Made by a program: the position numbers and the translations under genes
NCBI GenBank assembly: GCA_037039685.1
Contig: JAWNGF010000002.1
Span: 1,984,001-2,048,000, forward strand
DNA length: 64,000 nucleotides
Source of the DNA: Ceratobasidium sp. AG-K
Taxonomy: Eukaryota > Basidiomycota > Agaricomycetes > Cantharellales > Ceratobasidiaceae
Direction: 5' to 3'
Shown here: positions 22,205 through 39,391 of the stretch, piece by piece
How the letters are laid out: each line of letters opens with the position of its first letter
Position numbering within the stretch: the stretch's first letter is position 1
Notes under the pieces: model-generated
Seen by the model: only the letters and a program-made list of their open reading frames with translations
Databases searched by the model: none
Told to the model about the DNA's origin: nothing

Positions 22205-25068
22205 TCAAATACCTGGACACCCAAGGGGACGACTTTGACCTACGTTCTCGAATGCCTGCGATTGGATCTTGTACATCTTGGCATACTCTCCATCCAAATC
22301 CAGCAACTGTTTATGAGTTCCTTGCTCAATAATTGAACCTTCTTTCACGTAGAGAACTTTTCCATGTAATTTAGCTGACGGATATCATAGAAGCGCTATG
22401 GTACTTACTCAGGTCTGCGTGTCTGGTCAAGTGGCCAAAGCGGCTATCCAGGGCGTCAGGTCATGTTTACAGGCACATACAAACCACTTACTGCGTGACA
22501 AAAATCATCGTTTTGTCACCCCTTAGCTTGCGGAGTCGCTCGAACATTTCTAAATCAGATGTTAGAAATATTAGCATGTAACGCATGGTCAACCGACCGT
22601 ATTCAGCCTTGGGATCCAAACTTGCGCTGGGCTCGTCATAGCAAAGTAATCGGACCTTGTCCGAATTCTTCATGAATGATTTAGACAGCTATGAATACAA
22701 GCTTTAGTCTGAAGCTTCAGTGCGTCTCACAACTCTCTGACTTACTGCCAGCCGCTGCCATTCCCCTCCACTAAGCTTTGTAGCCTTCTGAGCGTCAATG
22801 AGCTTCTTATATGTGACTTCATCCTTATCTTCGTCCTCGTAATTGGTGGTCGAATAGCCGGTGTTTTGAGGCTCAAGGTTGGTATCGAACCCGAGCGGAA
22901 GCTTTTGCACGAAGTTGTAGGCGCCACCAAGTCGTGCTGCTTCTTCTACAGCCTCATCGGGAACCTCGCAATCTGGTCTCCCCAAAAGTATATTTTCGCG
23001 AATCTATTCGAATAAGTTCTATAATTTGCTTGATATCCGGGGGGGGGGGGGGATTGAATCCATACCGATAGTGGTAGATGTTGATAGTCCTGATACATCA
23101 CACTTGTTGTCGTTCGGAAAGTAGATAATACAAAGTCGGGAAGTGGGCGCCCGTCAACGAGCACTTCGCCCGACGTACAGTCGTACATGCGAGTAATCAA
23201 GTTAATGGTAGTACTTTTACCACACCCTGTGTAATCGTTAAAAGAGACTAGTATAAACGTTATGGAGTTGACTGACCATTTTCGCCAACGATCACACAGA
23301 GCTGACCCGAACCAATGGAGAATGTCATGTCTTTCAAAACTACCTTGTCCGTCATGGGATACTGGAAGCCGACCGACCTATAGAATAAGTAAGTTTATGA
23401 TAATGATAATGTAGGTCTGAAGGCTCGCCTAAATTCAATCGCCATTCCCTTCTGATCTTTATGGTCTTCATCGGGATATGTGATGTCGCCATCGACCATA
23501 GTCGGTTTCAGCTCGAGCACGTCGTACAATGATAAGGCATTTTTGAATAGCGATGCCATGTTGTTCCCGCCGAACATGATGCCATATAGTGTATTCTGCA
23601 AAGAGCTGGTCGCTTGTTGCATTAACACCAAGGAGGAAAGCTCAGCGGGTACGCTTGATCGCAGGCTACTCCACGCAAACACGAGCTAGGGTACCCGGTG
23701 AGAGGAAACCCGAGATTTATTAAATTTATCAAACTTACGAGTGGCAAGGAATCAAAGACAGAGTCAAAATCACTATATGTGATCCAAGCACTGTTCGAGG
23801 CCTGCTCCATTGGATCCTGTCCAGGAGTATCTCCAAGTGCAGATTTGTCCTTGTCGTATTCTGCGGGTGTAATCAACGCATTGCCTCAGGGTAAGCCATG
23901 CAACCATACATACGTGAGTTAATGTACCCTTCGAGATTATCAGCAATCACTTCCTTTTTGTATTTCGTACTTGTCCCTAAGCTGAACAGGGCGCCCATAC
24001 GCAACCAGCGTTGATCAGTGACCATGGTGTAATAGTCTAATCACGACGCATGCTCAGCCCCAGTTTATATTGGTATTAAGCGGTAGTACTTACTACCACT
24101 GGACCTGTGCTTGTCGAACACAAACGTCGCCAATGGTCTCGTAATACACAATAGCACAAACAGTCTCGAGTTTTGCTGTGAGCTCACAACCCGAGTCAAT
24201 ACTGACAATTGACCGCTTATTTCACCGACGACCGCAATCAGCTCTGCCAGACCTTCCAGAATCGACCATGCACTTGCAAACCAGCCAGTCGCTCGCGATG
24301 TCTTGGACTGAACATCTGGGTTTTCAGAAGTCGTAAGATCGAATTGACTTTGAACTGCAGTAGATACGAGGGGTGAATTACATTGGTTGAGGTCATATTG
24401 ATCAACATACCAGCTAGAAGGCGCTGCTTGAAGTGCAAGGAAACTCGTTGTTGGAGTATGGGACGGCTATAACCCCTGTATACGCGGGATAAGCTTGGCC
24501 CCTTTGTTGAATGTAATGGCACGCACTCAAATTTACGTAGCATGAATGCGCACACAAACGTCACAACGTAAGAGATCATGATTTGGTCCAATTCCTCGCG
24601 ATCTACGTGTTTCCCGGCTGCTGCGCGTTCAAGCTAAATTCAAGAGCGTGTTTAATCTACCAATGCGAGTGAGCAAGGTAAGTAACTCACCAAGGCCAAC
24701 AAGTTCGAATTGTTGTACAGCTGGATTGCTGGCGTAAAGCTCAAAAGCGTCATGGAAGTAAAGTACACCGCAAAGAACACTGGTCCCAGCGACAGCGTTT
24801 CGCGTATGAACTTCCAGACTATAGGGAGAGCCTTCACCATATCATATATCACCCATAGCGATTCGAGTGCAGGCAAATATTCTCTCCAGGATTCGGTTAT
24901 CGGGTAGTAGAGTGTCCAAACGCCTCGTTGAACCTCTCGATATCGGTATTCGCGCTGTGGTTTCTTTGGGTTTTTGTCCGAGTCAGGAGACGATGGTTTT
25001 TCGTTCAAAAGAGGGGCATTGGGTTGGTCGATAGAAGATGATTCGTCAGATTTCTCTGAAGCACTCAT
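22205..25068 (-). CDS. ABC transporter, single TMD-NBD (copy A)
   Basis: The N-terminus MSASEKSDESSSIDQPNAPL is polar, followed by VQRGVWTLYYPITESWREYL and several hydrophobic segments (FFAVYFTSMTLLSFTPAIQL and others). The C-terminal nucleotide-binding domain has Walker A GCGKSTTINLITRMYD, a Q-loop in MYQDYQHLPLS, signature LSGGEWQRLA, Walker B LLCYDEPSASLD and the H-loop histidine in TMIFVTHRFGHLTRHADL, which is split by an intron. It ends IQSQAFENVGQSRPLGCPGI. The layout (one membrane domain then one ATPase domain) is that of a half-size exporter that would dimerise. The insert ILLGRPDCEVPDEAVEEAARLGG is shared with copy B at 61288. The substrate is unknown. Confidence 0.85.
23039..23052. 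repeat. G14 homopolymer (C14 on the coding strand) in an ABC transporter intron
   Basis: Fourteen consecutive G on the plus strand lie inside the 62-nt intron 23004-23065 of the copy A gene (coding-strand donor GTATGG, acceptor AATAG). It makes up over a fifth of the intron and is expected to be length-variable. Confidence 0.9.
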
Positions 25069-28000
25069 CGAGGGTAGCTGAGTGGAAGAGTTGTCGCTCT
25101 ACTCTGCCTCTCGGCACGTTTAAAAAGGCGAGCCATCTCATCGCCTCAGATAATTACACGTGCAACTATGTCGGTCAGCCTGGTCGATCCAGGGAGCCCG
25201 AGAGTGAGTCAAGCTGGGACTATCGTCGCCGGCACTGCTCAAGCGCCCATCTCACAATCCTAATTCTTTTCTATTCAACACGTGCTCCACTACTCGGGTC
25301 GGTCCAGTTCTATGATAAACAGATTGGGGACCTATCCCAAAGTGGTGAAAATTTGCTAAATATAGTATCGGAAGCTGAGCAGGCCCACCCAGACGGTAGT
25401 GATAGACGCCTGGCTCTGGACTGAACACGCTACCATAATAATCACAAGAGACGCAGAGAAGACGGGCCAGCCACCGCAGCCGACTTGGACGGCAGCCGGT
25501 ATAGTAATCATGCGGTCACTTACGTTGGGTGCGTGGTCGGAGCTGTCCAATAATGGCGGGGAGCAAGACATATATAGGGGCATTTCGACCGTGAAGAAAT
25601 GACGATTGACTCAGACTGGTTTCTCAGCAGGTGAGCGCTTGACTCACAGACTGGGGGGTTCTGTTCAACGACCATTTGAGCTCCCTCAGCCAAACTCCCA
25701 AACTCCGCCTATGCTTCAGGCGATATGATCGCCAGCGCCATTCATTATCTCTGGGTGACCCATCTCGCCACAGTGCAAGCTCATAATGCCACGTCACTGG
25801 ACTAAGATTGTAGGTTTCAGGTCGTAAATGTACACCAAATGAAACATACGTCCGACGATCCGAGTATCATATCGGCGCTCTTTAGATTCCCGGTTTTATG
25901 TCTTTTAACCTCCCTGTTACGTAAGACATGCACAAAAATTAAAATTAAAATTAAAAAATGAACGTAGAGTATGGCAAGCAGGAAACACCGTTATCGGAGC
26001 CCGTTGGTCGAGTGTACCTCCCCACGCCCGAGTCTCCCAGCGATCATTCTATATGGGCCTCGGATAGATAGGAGCTGAGAAAAATTAAACAAGTAAAAAC
26101 AGGAAGAACAGAAAAGGAAATAAATGGACGGACGGGAAAACGATGCTTGGCAATACACATATGTATAATCTACACCTGCGCACAAGACAGTAATTATAGT
26201 GCATCTGCCCTGCCTCATGTTCACGCGACAGATCTCTCCCACACACCTATTGACGCTAATATACTGCATAAGTGTTAAAGCATCGATACCTCAGGCATAT
26301 GTAACTAACTCAATATCTTTGCACCGAGTATCAAGCCGAACAGATGATGGCAACGGCGCTAGTTGGTTATCTACGAGAACTCGATATATACTTTCGTGGA
26401 GCGTCGAAATTCATATCTACACTGCCCTACGTCTCTCTGTGCCAGCATGATGTGCTGAACCATACCAACCTGGAGATGGTGATACATGCGTGTTTCTAGG
26501 TCGAACTTCGATCAACAATTCTAACAGTGTGAAATTGGTTTGTGATCACGGCGCTCAGTTAAGCGGATTGCTTGAACTGGGAGCAAAGTTAGTGTATCAG
26601 AGATGGGCTTGTTTGAGCGTTATATCGCTGAGTTCAGCTTGGCTGTTGATCCAAACGAACCCCAGACGAGTAACGCATATCACTTGGAGAGCTTATGCTG
26701 AACAAACTCATACGTACCTTACTGCGGTCCGGTAGCAGCACAGCTGTATCGTGGAACACAGCGTCGTGCTCTCGATCCCCTCACTTGCATCTCAATGGCA
26801 GACTCCTTTTTCTGTACCTCCGCAGCGCCTCGAAGGATAACGCTGGTGCACCACTCTTCTAGCCAATCTCGTCGGATTTTAGCGCAACCATCAATCACCG
26901 GTATCAAGTGCTACGCCCTGTCTGAGGCTGGCTCAAAGACACCTGGTGGCGACGGCAGACCAGTGTAGGCCATGTTTCAGATCATGGTGATACTCAAAGC
27001 AACTGGATACGATGGTGGGGTAGGATAGGTCTCGCTTAACCCAACCATAGATCTTCATTTCTGTTTGGCTCTCAGGGTTACCGGCGCCGTATGCTACTCC
27101 GCCTAGCCTCGGGATATAATCGTGTGAGCCGACGACAACATACGGATCAGCCAGCTACTCATGCTCTGATGACAATCATAGTTGGCCACCAGCTTAAACT
27201 CGTACACCATACATCCCAACGAATGCCGAATCAGTTGACCATCACTGTTCGGGTGTTTACTTGTATATATGCGACCTTGTTTGTTTCTAGGCTCGTGATT
27301 CGCGCGCGGTTGTTGCCCTGGGAGAACATTCCCATTCCTGATAGCATAGCTTACTTCTCTAGACGAGAACTGATTTACACCAGCGTGTGGCATGAATCCA
27401 GCCCGCTCCGGTCAGTAACCATCAATTCGTGCTTGAGTTTAATATCCGAGTGTTGAACTGATCAATCATTCAGCCTCGCACTGACCAGAATCAAGGCTAA
27501 CCATACCTAGACAACGGTACTCACCACGCATCACTTGTCGCCGAGCCGGGGCCGATATCGGTGCGCCACAAGGCCCCACGCACCGGTGGTCTATGGATGG
27601 GCCGGCTAATTTCATTCAACACGCGCGAGTCTGACTGACGTGGGTATTTCATCTCAGATCTGCGTACACAAACCTCGATCTCGCCACTTTCATTTTGCCC
27701 AACTCTAAGGCCCTGTCGCGTGCTCGACGTCAGAAGGGAATCGCATCGGAGATGGCGATGAAACACTGGTGCGTGTCTGGTCGAAAAGGCACTAGTTTGA
27801 ATTGCTTCATCCTGGTGCCGATGCTATACGAAATAATGCTGTCATCGACGCGCATTTAACCTCTATGACCGTTTGGAAATGAAAAGCCAAGGTTTCTGGG
27901 TTGGTGGGCGCTTAAGGACATTTGCTTGAACTAGTCAAGGCCTGTATGCACGTACGGCTCGACAAGCTCTCCAGTTGTTCCGCCGAGGGCTGCGCACTTG

Positions 28001-29641
28001 GTTTCAGAGCTAAACCTTCGTTTGAAATATTGGGCGTAGGAGTCTAGGTTACAGCTCACTCAGTACGAAGCACAAGGAGCGCTAAGCGACTCCGAATTCG
28101 GGCACAGGCAAGCCATCAGGGAAAGAACGCAGTACCCATGAGGAATACGCCAACCAGTGCTCTACAATATCGCAGATCTGAAAAAATTTCGTGTACCCCT
28201 GGAGGATGTGCTCATAAGTATCACGCATGAGACATCGGCGCTAAAGCCGATTGGGCCTCGGAACCGGGCCGCTGAGCAGGCAAGTGTAGTTTGAAAGCAA
28301 GACGAACCATGGAGGTCGTGTGCTAGCCTCGGTTGGGGCGTACGAGCGCTCGCGAGCGGATCGGAGTCCCAAGTGCCTGCGTGATGAAGGTATCCGCGTT
28401 GATACAGTGCTAAATATGGATCAGTTCGAAAGAATGTACGAGAGCGAACGATCGATCCCAAAAGTTGTGAGGCGGGAGGATATCGGGGACGTGGACTCGT
28501 CCAACCGCGACTGAACGGGCTGATGCGTCGGCATGGATGTCGGATATATTCGAAGTTGCATTGGGTTGGTGAACAATATTGGGGAATCTGATATCAATCC
28601 TAGTTGGTAAGCCTTATCTCGTAGTTCACAACAGGATATGGATATCCTCCAGTTAGTTATGGCCTTGTCCCAAGGGAGATATCGATGTAGCAAGGTTTGT
28701 GATAACATCAGTTGCGATACAACTGGTGGAGCGGGACTTGACCCGAATTTATAATTGCCAGATGGCCGAGTCGAAGAATGTAATGGCCTGGCTCGGTACC
28801 GAGGCCAGAGTGTATGATTATCCTGATGTATCTATATCTGTTGTGGCGTGATGCTTTTCACTAAGCGCCGGATGATGGGGAACAGGCGCCAGGTATTGTG
28901 AAGGAATTGGGCATTTTCAGCGCAGGATAATGCATCGGTTAGCAAGGACTGAGCGCCATCTTTCGTAAATATGATACTACGCCGAGTGAAAATACATTGA
29001 GGGCTAATTTTTGATGTTGGGTTTAAGCAGGCAGGTGATATACTGCCAGAGAACGTGTGTAGAGTCGCATTTCTGTGACCGAAAGAGAGGTGGCTTTTAT
29101 GCGCAGAGAAACTCACTCAAAGTCGACGAGTTTAGGCCAAGTCTATTGTGGGTAAACGGGATAGCAAGTGTACAACCGAAACTTGTTTGACATGTCAATG
29201 CTGTGCTGGCTACGGCCTAGCTTCAAGGCGGCCCCGTAGATAACCCTGCTTCCAAGCCCGATGTCGAAATTGGTGGTTGTGTGTGACATGTATCAAGTCT
29301 AAATGTTAATGACATCCCTAGACTGCTATGAGGCACTTGACGTAACGGATGCACGCATATAGTGTGTCTATTCGTTACCGGTTCCGGTTTAGCCAGCGTC
29401 GACAATCAAAGGATATCTCCGTGCTTGACGTGCAAAGGCTAGCAAGCCGACCAAATGTGAGGCATTTAACCGCCCAGGTGATCAAAACTGGCTCAAGGAT
29501 GTTCCAAAAGTACACTCGATAAACCCAAGACGGTATCTATGTATCACCGACGACTTTCTTCTCGGTTATCTCCCCACAACACTGATCATCCGCACGTTCT
29601 ACACGTGACCAGAACCGCCTTGACCCATTCCACCACCCGTC
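25069..29641. other. 4.5-kb stretch without a supportable gene
   Basis: The first about 400 bases are the upstream region of ABC copy A. Beyond that I examined open frames on both strands (for example near 26199-26735, 26719-26907, 27091-27456, 27640-27850, 28162-28708 and 28832-29116). None has a recognisable domain, and I could not chain neighbours by plausible splice sites into a convincing protein. A frame at 27664-27860 reading TNLDLATFILPNSKALSRAR has protein-like composition but no identified family. No terminal repeats, transposase or tRNA were seen by eye. It could be degraded transposon sequence, a long non-coding transcript or rapidly evolving genes. Confidence 0.45.
25934..25957. 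repeat. Short AAAATT tandem repeat
   Basis: The hexamer AAAATT is repeated about three to four times, ending in an A-run. This is a simple AT-rich microsatellite in the gene-poor stretch. Confidence 0.8.
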
Positions 29642-30477
29642 ATGTCCGCCGAAGACATCTTTACGAGCGCGCTCGAGGTGTTGTTCAACGAGGTCCCACC
29701 GACGGTGCCCACCGCACACGGAACCTACACGCACGGTAAATCCAAACACCCCGAGTTGGCGTGATTTAATTTCGGGCAGAACGAAATGGCAAAACGGTGG
29801 TTATTCGCGTGCCCGAGACGCAAGCTGTGAATTGGGGACTTCAGGCCGATGGGGTGTGGCAGGCGTCTGTGTACCTTGCGGACCACTTGCCTGACCTGGC
29901 TGGCGAACGGGTGCTCGAATTGGGTGCGGCGGCGGGGTTGCCTGGGATAGTCGCTGCATTTGGGACACATGCGCCGGCGCGGGTGGTCCTGAGCGACTAT
30001 CCTGACGAGGGGATTTTGTCTGGACTCACGTATAATGTCGAGACGAATCGAGGAGATAGTATTGTGCCAGTGGACGTGGTGGGTCATGCGTGGGGACAAG
30101 GCGGGTTGGATGGCGAGTTTGATGTGGTATTGGCGGCGGACGTGGTGTGGATGGGCGAGATGCACGAGGCGCTGTGTGTGACATTGGGTAAGGTGTGCCT
30201 GGCCGAACTGGGCGATCAAAGACTAATACGAGTGGTAGATCGCGTCTTGGCTCCTGGGGGAAGGGTGCATATAGTTGCAGGCATGCACACGGGTCGTGGG
30301 GTCGTCGCTTCGTTTCTCGCTACGGCTGCACGACACAGACTACAACCAAGCGAGTTGTACGAGGTGCAGATTAGCAGTGGTGTGCGCCGCGAGTGGTGCG
30401 ACGTGCGCGAGGGCGAGTCGATGGGGGAGCGGCGGGGGTGGTTGGTTGTGGCAGTGCTGGTGTTTGTAGATGTATAG
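29642..30477 (+). CDS. EFM7: EFM7-type protein N-terminal/lysine methyltransferase (nicotinamide N-methyltransferase-like)
   Basis: Exon 1 begins MSAEDIFTSALEVLFNEVPP; after an intron comes VVIRVPETQAVNWGLQADG. The SAM-binding motif I is RVLELGAAAGLPGIVAAF, motif post-I VVLSDYPDEGIL, and motif II FDVVLAADVVWMGEMHEALC. A second intron lies near 30188-30237, after which DRVLAPGGRVHIVAG completes the seven-strand methyltransferase fold. The end is GWLVVAVLVFVDV. This matches Efm7/Nnt1, the cytoplasmic enzyme that in yeast methylates the N-terminal region of elongation factor eEF1A. The next gene on the same strand starts 48 bp after this stop codon. Confidence 0.88.
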
Positions 30478-30524
30478 TTGTGGCGGATGGTGTCGCTGAA
30501 GGGGAATCGCTCGACCTGCGCGCG

Positions 30525-35689
<5,165 letters not shown>

Positions 35690-35843
35690 TTTTGATTATT
35701 GTTTATTGCGACTGGGGTTTGACACGTTTGGGTGACTGGGAATTTCGTGTGATTATTAGCTGTACATAACATAAGTAGCGAGTAGCAGCGTCCTGGGGTA
35801 TATTGTACATCCTTTGTCTGCGTTTGTATACAACTCGTAATTT

Positions 35844-38617
35844 CTACCTGTGATTTTTGACCTCAACAAACACGTTGACACACATGACGATTACGTATCC
35901 GGCAATGAGCATCAGCCCCCACCGGCGGGTGAGGTTAAAGTCACTAAGCGGAACAATCACGAGCGTCGAAGTCAAGAGGCAGAGCAACCCAATGGCGCTC
36001 ACCAATAGGGTCGGCGAGAGATTCACCTTGTAAGACTCGCCTGTTTGGGAAATGACATATGAACCTGAGAGACCGATCCCGAGCAACATATTGAGCATCG
36101 GTCCACCGAAGCAGGCAGATACGCCCATAACTGGTGCAAATGCCGCGACCGTAAAGTTGGCGACAAAGTCTGCCAGCGAGTTTCCTATAGCAAAGATGGT
36201 CAAGCCAATGATGGCATCCGATAGACCAAAGATATGACCAAAGGTCTAAACCAGTATAGGCGCGCGGGAATGATGGTATATGCATAAATAGAATAGAGTG
36301 TTTGCGATAAGTAAGCGTCATCGGTCGAGACAATAACTACTTGCCTGGAGGACCTGTACGACCTCGTCCGCAATAGCCATGATCCATACCATGGCAACAC
36401 CGAAGCCAATAAAACACCGAGCGAGGCGGGCTGCCGGGTTTTTGCCATCATTGGAAAACACGGCGGTGAGCATCCCCACCGAAAGCCCACACAGGCTCGC
36501 GGCGAGAATATACCATACCACGTGCTTCTGACCGGCTGATTAAGTTAAGTCGAATGAGTCAAGAATTTGACGAAAAGTGAAGATCGTTTGGTTAGCTACG
36601 TCAGATTGACTACGAAACGACTGACCGAAAAGTACCGACACACAAAACACCGGGCTTAGTGCGCACTGAACAGTGGTAAGCCATTTATTGAAGTGTACGT
36701 CATGTACGTGCTCCTCTGCTTCTAAACGAGCCTGAAGCAATTCTTCCTCCGCATCGGACTCGTCATAGTCAATAAGCAATGGGGTCGCGGCCCGCGCTCC
36801 GTCGCCTAAATCGGGCTCGGGCACCGGTTCGTTGACAACAACGGGTAGCGTCAGCGTGAGAGCAAATATGGCAGGGGTAGAGCAGACTGCGACAATCTTC
36901 CACAGCCAGGGACGCGTTGAGATGCCCATGAGGGAGGGGAACAGCGTGTGCACCGCCTGATGGAGAACAGTCTTCCACCGCGGCTGCGCGGTTGCATCGT
37001 CGGGCACAAAGAGCTTGCGAGGCGTCAGCGGCCCAGTGCCATTGGGAGTGTCAGGCGAGAAAATGTTGATAGACGGCACGGGTGATTTCGCGCGGTGAAT
37101 TTCGGCGGCTGGGGCTAGTGTGCCATGATGAGCGCCACCTCGCTCGCTGAGTTGAACACTAAATGCGGCGTCCCATGGGTCGCGTTGCTCGTCCGTGTCG
37201 CTTCCAACTACAGGTGGCGCCGTCGCAATTGGCATTCGTCCGACACTCGAGCCCGGCGAAACACTACTGACCACCGAGAGTCGGCGATGATAATGGCCCG
37301 CAGCATACGGGCTAACGGGCGCATCGAACATGTTCAAAGTTCCCGCGGTTGACGAGCCATGGAGCGAGTTGACGACAGTGCGGAACTCGAGGGCGCCTAG
37401 AAGCGAGAAGGAAGGAAGGTGGTGGATATGCGAGCTTGATCTGGCAGTTAATGGAGAACCAGAAACAGATGATCCTCGAGAAGACGTGTGGTCGTAGTGG
37501 TCTGGAATGTGCAACGATGGACGCGCGCGCTTGCCAGCCCCGGACGTTGCAAGTCGATCGGCGGGGGCCGCAGGATTAGAATGAGCCCTCGTTCGCACGC
37601 TGGGCGTGGGCAACGAAGGATAGTCTGTTTGATCCACTGGAGGAATAACAACTCAATTAAGCAAAATTTGACTCACAGAAGAAGTTTACTTACCGTTATC
37701 GCGGTATGGCTGCTGTTCAACGGGATCTACAGGTTCATCGGCATATTCTCCACGAATGAGAGCCTCCCGGTCAGCCAATCGCCGACGCCGTGCGTCCCAC
37801 CAACTTCCTCCGACGACAACGCAGACGTAGACCAAGTATAGACCGACCATAGCCATGGCTTCCCACGCATGTATTTCACCGTCAATCAGGATTCCGAGTA
37901 TGCAGGCCACAGCTAACGTAAAGAACCCCACATCGCGTACGAACGAGCCTGGATTGACTCGGAAAGGTTTGACCAGAGGCATGGAGCCAGCGACGACGGA
38001 GACAATAAACGAAGCTGCACCGAGTAGTTCGCCGATAGCTAGACTGCCAGAATCCGCACGCATTGCCGAAAATGTCGAGAAGAGATCAGGGGAGCCATTC
38101 CCAAAGGCCAAGAACGTTACACCCGCCACGTTCTCGTTCAGTCCGAGTGTGTCGGCAATGGTCGCCAGGTTGGGACAAAAGAAATCGGAAGCGCATATCC
38201 CTGTAAGCGGTCAGTAAGAGAAGATGCTATAACAAGTGACCGACCTATGAACGAGAAGAGGAAGAATAGCCATAATACTAGGCCCACAAAGGCGACCGGT
38301 CGCACACCGGGCGGAGAACAGTAGTAGGATTCTAGGTAGGAAATGGCGAGGAATGTTTCAGGCGGGTCGCACTCTTCGCGTACATGGGTACATTGTTCTG
38401 CTGTAGGGAAATGCAGTGGCATGCACGACTAGCCAGGTCAGCGGTTATCAGACCAAGGCACGCGACAACGTACCTCTTCCATCAGAGTTGCATTCGTGTA
38501 GACCGCCGCGGATACCGTGGCTAGTGAGTGTGTGCGGGCGGCCTTTACGTCAGCATATCGCGAGTTTGTCCAGAGAAAGGCCTGGGCAATCAGCACAAAC
38601 ACAGGCAGGGCGACCAT
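35844..38617 (-). CDS. Sodium/calcium (cation/Ca2+) exchanger
   Basis: The start at 38617 gives a signal-anchor-like MVALPVFVLIAQAFLWT. The next exon carries CDPPETFLAISYLESYYC and FVGLVLWLFFLFSFIG. Alpha-1 repeat: NVAGVTFLAFGNGSPDLFST; alpha-2 repeat: TIFAIGNSLADFVANFTVAA plus GPMLNMLLGIG. These are the two ion-coordinating repeats of the NCX/CaCA superfamily. A long hydrophilic cytosolic loop, rich in Ser, His and Pro, separates the halves. Transmembrane helices continue to the end VFVEVKNHR. It is expected in an endomembrane (vacuole or ER) and to move Ca2+ against Na+ or H+. The cation preference is not readable from sequence. Confidence 0.9.
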
Positions 38618-39391
38618 TGATGATGGTCAAGTGCAGATGTGGTACGATCACGTGCTTAGCCGAGCGAAGTCGCATCGCCACTGGGCGCTTCCCTATCTGG
38701 AATTTTTACCGATTTCCAATGTGACGTCGGTCCGTACTCCGACTCGGCGGGGGACGTTTCGGTTTCCAGGGAGCGTTCCAACGTCGTTTGGGTTACTGTT
38801 TTAGGATCGCTTAGGCTGCCCCGCTGACCGCCTATCGACACTTCATCACCCATCGCTGCCTCGCGCCACAAATCCCCCTGGACACATCGTTTCAGAACCA
38901 CACAACCTTCCATCAACGACCTCGATGGTCATTTGAATTCTGACTCCCTAGCTAATTTTCATGCACCGCCGGCCTCTCTCTGGCGTCTGGCGTCGACTCA
39001 ATAAGCTAGGTCTCGGACGTCCGCTCGGCCCCGATGGCACATGATCACTCTTGACATGGTTGCGATCGACGTGCTTCCGGCTCTCCGCACACTCCCGAAC
39101 GATGTCGTGTTTCATGGCCCGCAGTAATCAATCTCAGCACTGAGCGCATAATCGTTTTTCATTCCAGTCCGATCCACAAAGTAGTAAACATGGTAATAAA
39201 TATACACCCGCATTAAAAAAAAAAAAAGATGTAGAGTATGAAAGCGAAAGCAACGATGAATACAGCAGGCCCGGGACGAAACTCTTTCTCCCTGGCCAAT
39301 CCGGATCCTTTTCAGTCGAAACCCAGTCACGCATATTGTGTCATGCATACGGTATCAAACATACGATGTCATACATTCCATGCATGTCTGT
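38618..39391. other. Intergenic between exchanger and bZIP genes
   Basis: Contains the 5' flank of the exchanger and the 3' flank of the bZIP gene, with an A-run near 39214-39226. No coding or RNA feature seen. Confidence 0.5.

Noticed and set aside
39214..39226. A-run as evidence of a retroposed copy
   Set aside because: It is a short isolated run in a 3' flank, with no processed gene copy or target-site duplication beside it.
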